A stretch of DNA of 7,094 nucleotides from assembly GCA_025356715.1 (NCBI GenBank), contig JANXRU010000137.1, positions 1 through 7,094 on the forward strand. Direction: 5' to 3'. Below, piece after piece: positions 6,168-7,094 of the stretch. The position numbers were made by a program, and so were the translations under genes. The stretch comes from Bacteroidota bacterium (lineage in GTDB: Bacteria > Bacteroidota > Bacteroidia > B-17B0 > B-17BO). The notes under the pieces are model-generated. The model saw only the letters and a program-made list of their open reading frames with translations, had not been told where the DNA came from and made no database searches. Position 1 is the first letter of the stretch. Every line of letters begins with the position of its first letter.

Positions 6168-7094
6168 TTATTTCAAAAACTGCTTATCAGTCAACGATAC
6201 TAAAAATGCTTCTAAGTCTTGTTTTTCTTGAGGTGTAAGCGCTAATGGTTTTTTTAATAACGTGTCTCTATTAATAGCATTAGGGATAAATTTATCGGGT
6301 TCGTTATAATAATCAATTACTTCTTTTAAGGTTTTAAATTGGCCATTGTGCATATACGGTGCTGTTGCAATAATATTACGCAAGCCTGGCACTTTAAATC
6401 GTCCTATATCATTAGGTTTTCGGGTAACTATAAAACGTCCGCTATCATTCAACTCTTTGCCATTAAAAATGCCTATGTTTTTAAAATCATCATTTGTAAA
6501 ATCAGGACCAAAATGGCAATCGAAACATTTACCTTTTACATTAAAAATTTGGCGACCTCGTTTTGCAGAAGCCGTAAACTGAGTCGTATCTTTACCATTC
6601 ATATAATTATCAAAAGCTGTATTACTGGTAGATAACGAGTTTTCGTAAGAGGCAATAGCTGTCGTTACAGATTGTTTATCGGCTTGATGTCCAAATAAAT
6701 TCACGAAAAATTGTCGGTATTGAGGGTGAGCATTCAGTCTACGAACCACTTCGGATAAAGGAATATCCATTTCTACAGGGTTTTCAATAGGTCCAACGGT
6801 TTGGTCTTCTAAGGTTTCCGATCGCCCATCCCAAAAAAAGAAATTATGTCCGGCTAAATTCATAGCGCTTGGCGTATTTCTTCCTCCTTTAGCGCTATCA
6901 ACGCCAAAGCTAACAGCCGTATTATCTGCAAAGGCATACTGAGCCTTATGGCAAGAGGCACAACTTACTTGATTCCCTCTTGATAATAAAGAATCGTTGA
7001 ATAATAATTCGCCCAATTCCTCAATAGAACTAGGTGTTTTCAATTGTTTGGTAACAGTATTGTTTTCAGAACAAGCGCTAAAAATAAGTAGGAC
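6168..7094 (-). CDS. Di-heme cytochrome c peroxidase/MauG-family lipoprotein (5' end outside window)
   Basis: The minus-strand frame stays open to the window edge, giving 308 visible residues without a start codon. The first visible residues, VLLIFSACSENN, look like the end of a lipoprotein signal peptide with Cys8 as the lipid-modified residue, so the protein is probably anchored outside the cytoplasm. Two c-type heme sites are present: CASCH (45-49) and CFDCH (190-194). Family motifs include RNTPSAMNLA, FFFWDGRSETLEDQ, GPIENPVEM, and TAPYMHNGQFKTL, whose Met248 is the likely second ligand of the high-potential heme. Family members reduce hydrogen peroxide with electrons from small redox carriers or oxidise other substrates. 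No His occurs between the first CxxCH and the NTPS region, so the usual distal His of classical enzymes is not evident. A TTG at 7041-7043 could be mistaken for the start but would lose the signal peptide. The gene meets the STAS gene tail to tail with one base between. Confidence 0.92.
   Translation of the reverse strand, partial: VLLIFSACSENNTVTKQLKTPSSIEELGELLFNDSLLSRGNQVSCASCHKAQYAFADNTAVSFGVDSAKGGRNTPSAMNLAGHNFFFWDGRSETLEDQTVGPIENPVEMDIPLSEVVRRLNAHPQYRQFFVNLFGHQADKQSVTTAIASYENSLSTSNTAFDNYMNGKDTTQFTASAKRGRQIFNVKGKCFDCHFGPDFTNDDFKNIGIFNGKELNDSGRFIVTRKPNDIGRFKVPGLRNIIATAPYMHNGQFKTLKEVIDYYNEPDKFIPNAINRDTLLKKPLALTPQEKQDLEAFLVSLTDKQFLK

Noticed and set aside
6339..6635. Plus-strand open frames opposite the cytochrome peroxidase
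   Set aside because: The minus-strand frame carries both heme motifs and full family similarity; the plus-strand frames are antisense shadows.

Overview
The window looks like ordinary chromosome from an AT-rich member of the Bacteroidota. The evidence is the protein types (a Rel/SpoT with the Bacteroidota-like stretch NPDRLRDWIST, a LolE-type permease beginning MNLSFFIAKRYL, an RbfA beginning MESVRQ), the lack of clear Shine-Dalgarno sequences, and upstream elements resembling the Bacteroidota -7 box TAnnTTTG. I cannot resolve the order or genus from this sequence. I saw no rRNA or tRNA gene, CRISPR array, insertion sequence or phage gene.

Layout. On the + strand at the left is the 3' part of a rhomboid intramembrane protease (3-503), then rbfA (527-871) and a LolC/LolE-type permease (929-2152). 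The permease starts at TTG and ends in a possible small terminator. Facing it on the minus strand is a lone class I SAM-dependent methyltransferase (2246-2917). A 162-bp divergent region (2918-3079) holds its promoter-like elements and those of a full-length bifunctional (p)ppGpp synthetase/hydrolase (3080-5278). Downstream, on the same strand and closely spaced, are a Fur-family metalloregulator (5325-5798) and a single-domain STAS protein (5822-6166). A di-heme cytochrome c peroxidase-like lipoprotein (6168-7094, minus strand, 5' end outside the window) converges on the STAS gene with one base between the stop codons.

How the genes fit together. Rhomboid, rbfA and the permease look like a co-directional cluster of envelope and ribosome-maturation functions. 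The spoT-fur-STAS run reads as a possible stress and regulatory operon covering starvation alarmone, metal or peroxide sensing, and a phospho-switch-type STAS module. The adjacent periplasmic peroxidase would suit an oxidative-stress theme, but it is on the opposite strand and shares no visible promoter.

Nothing here is convincingly a new biological system. The points most worth a second look are the repeated TAnnTTTAC motif close to several start codons, the TTG start of the permease, the unusual C-x8-C spacing at the Fur C terminus, a 13-bp palindrome on the STAS start codon, and the one-base convergent junction with a hairpin inside the coding end.
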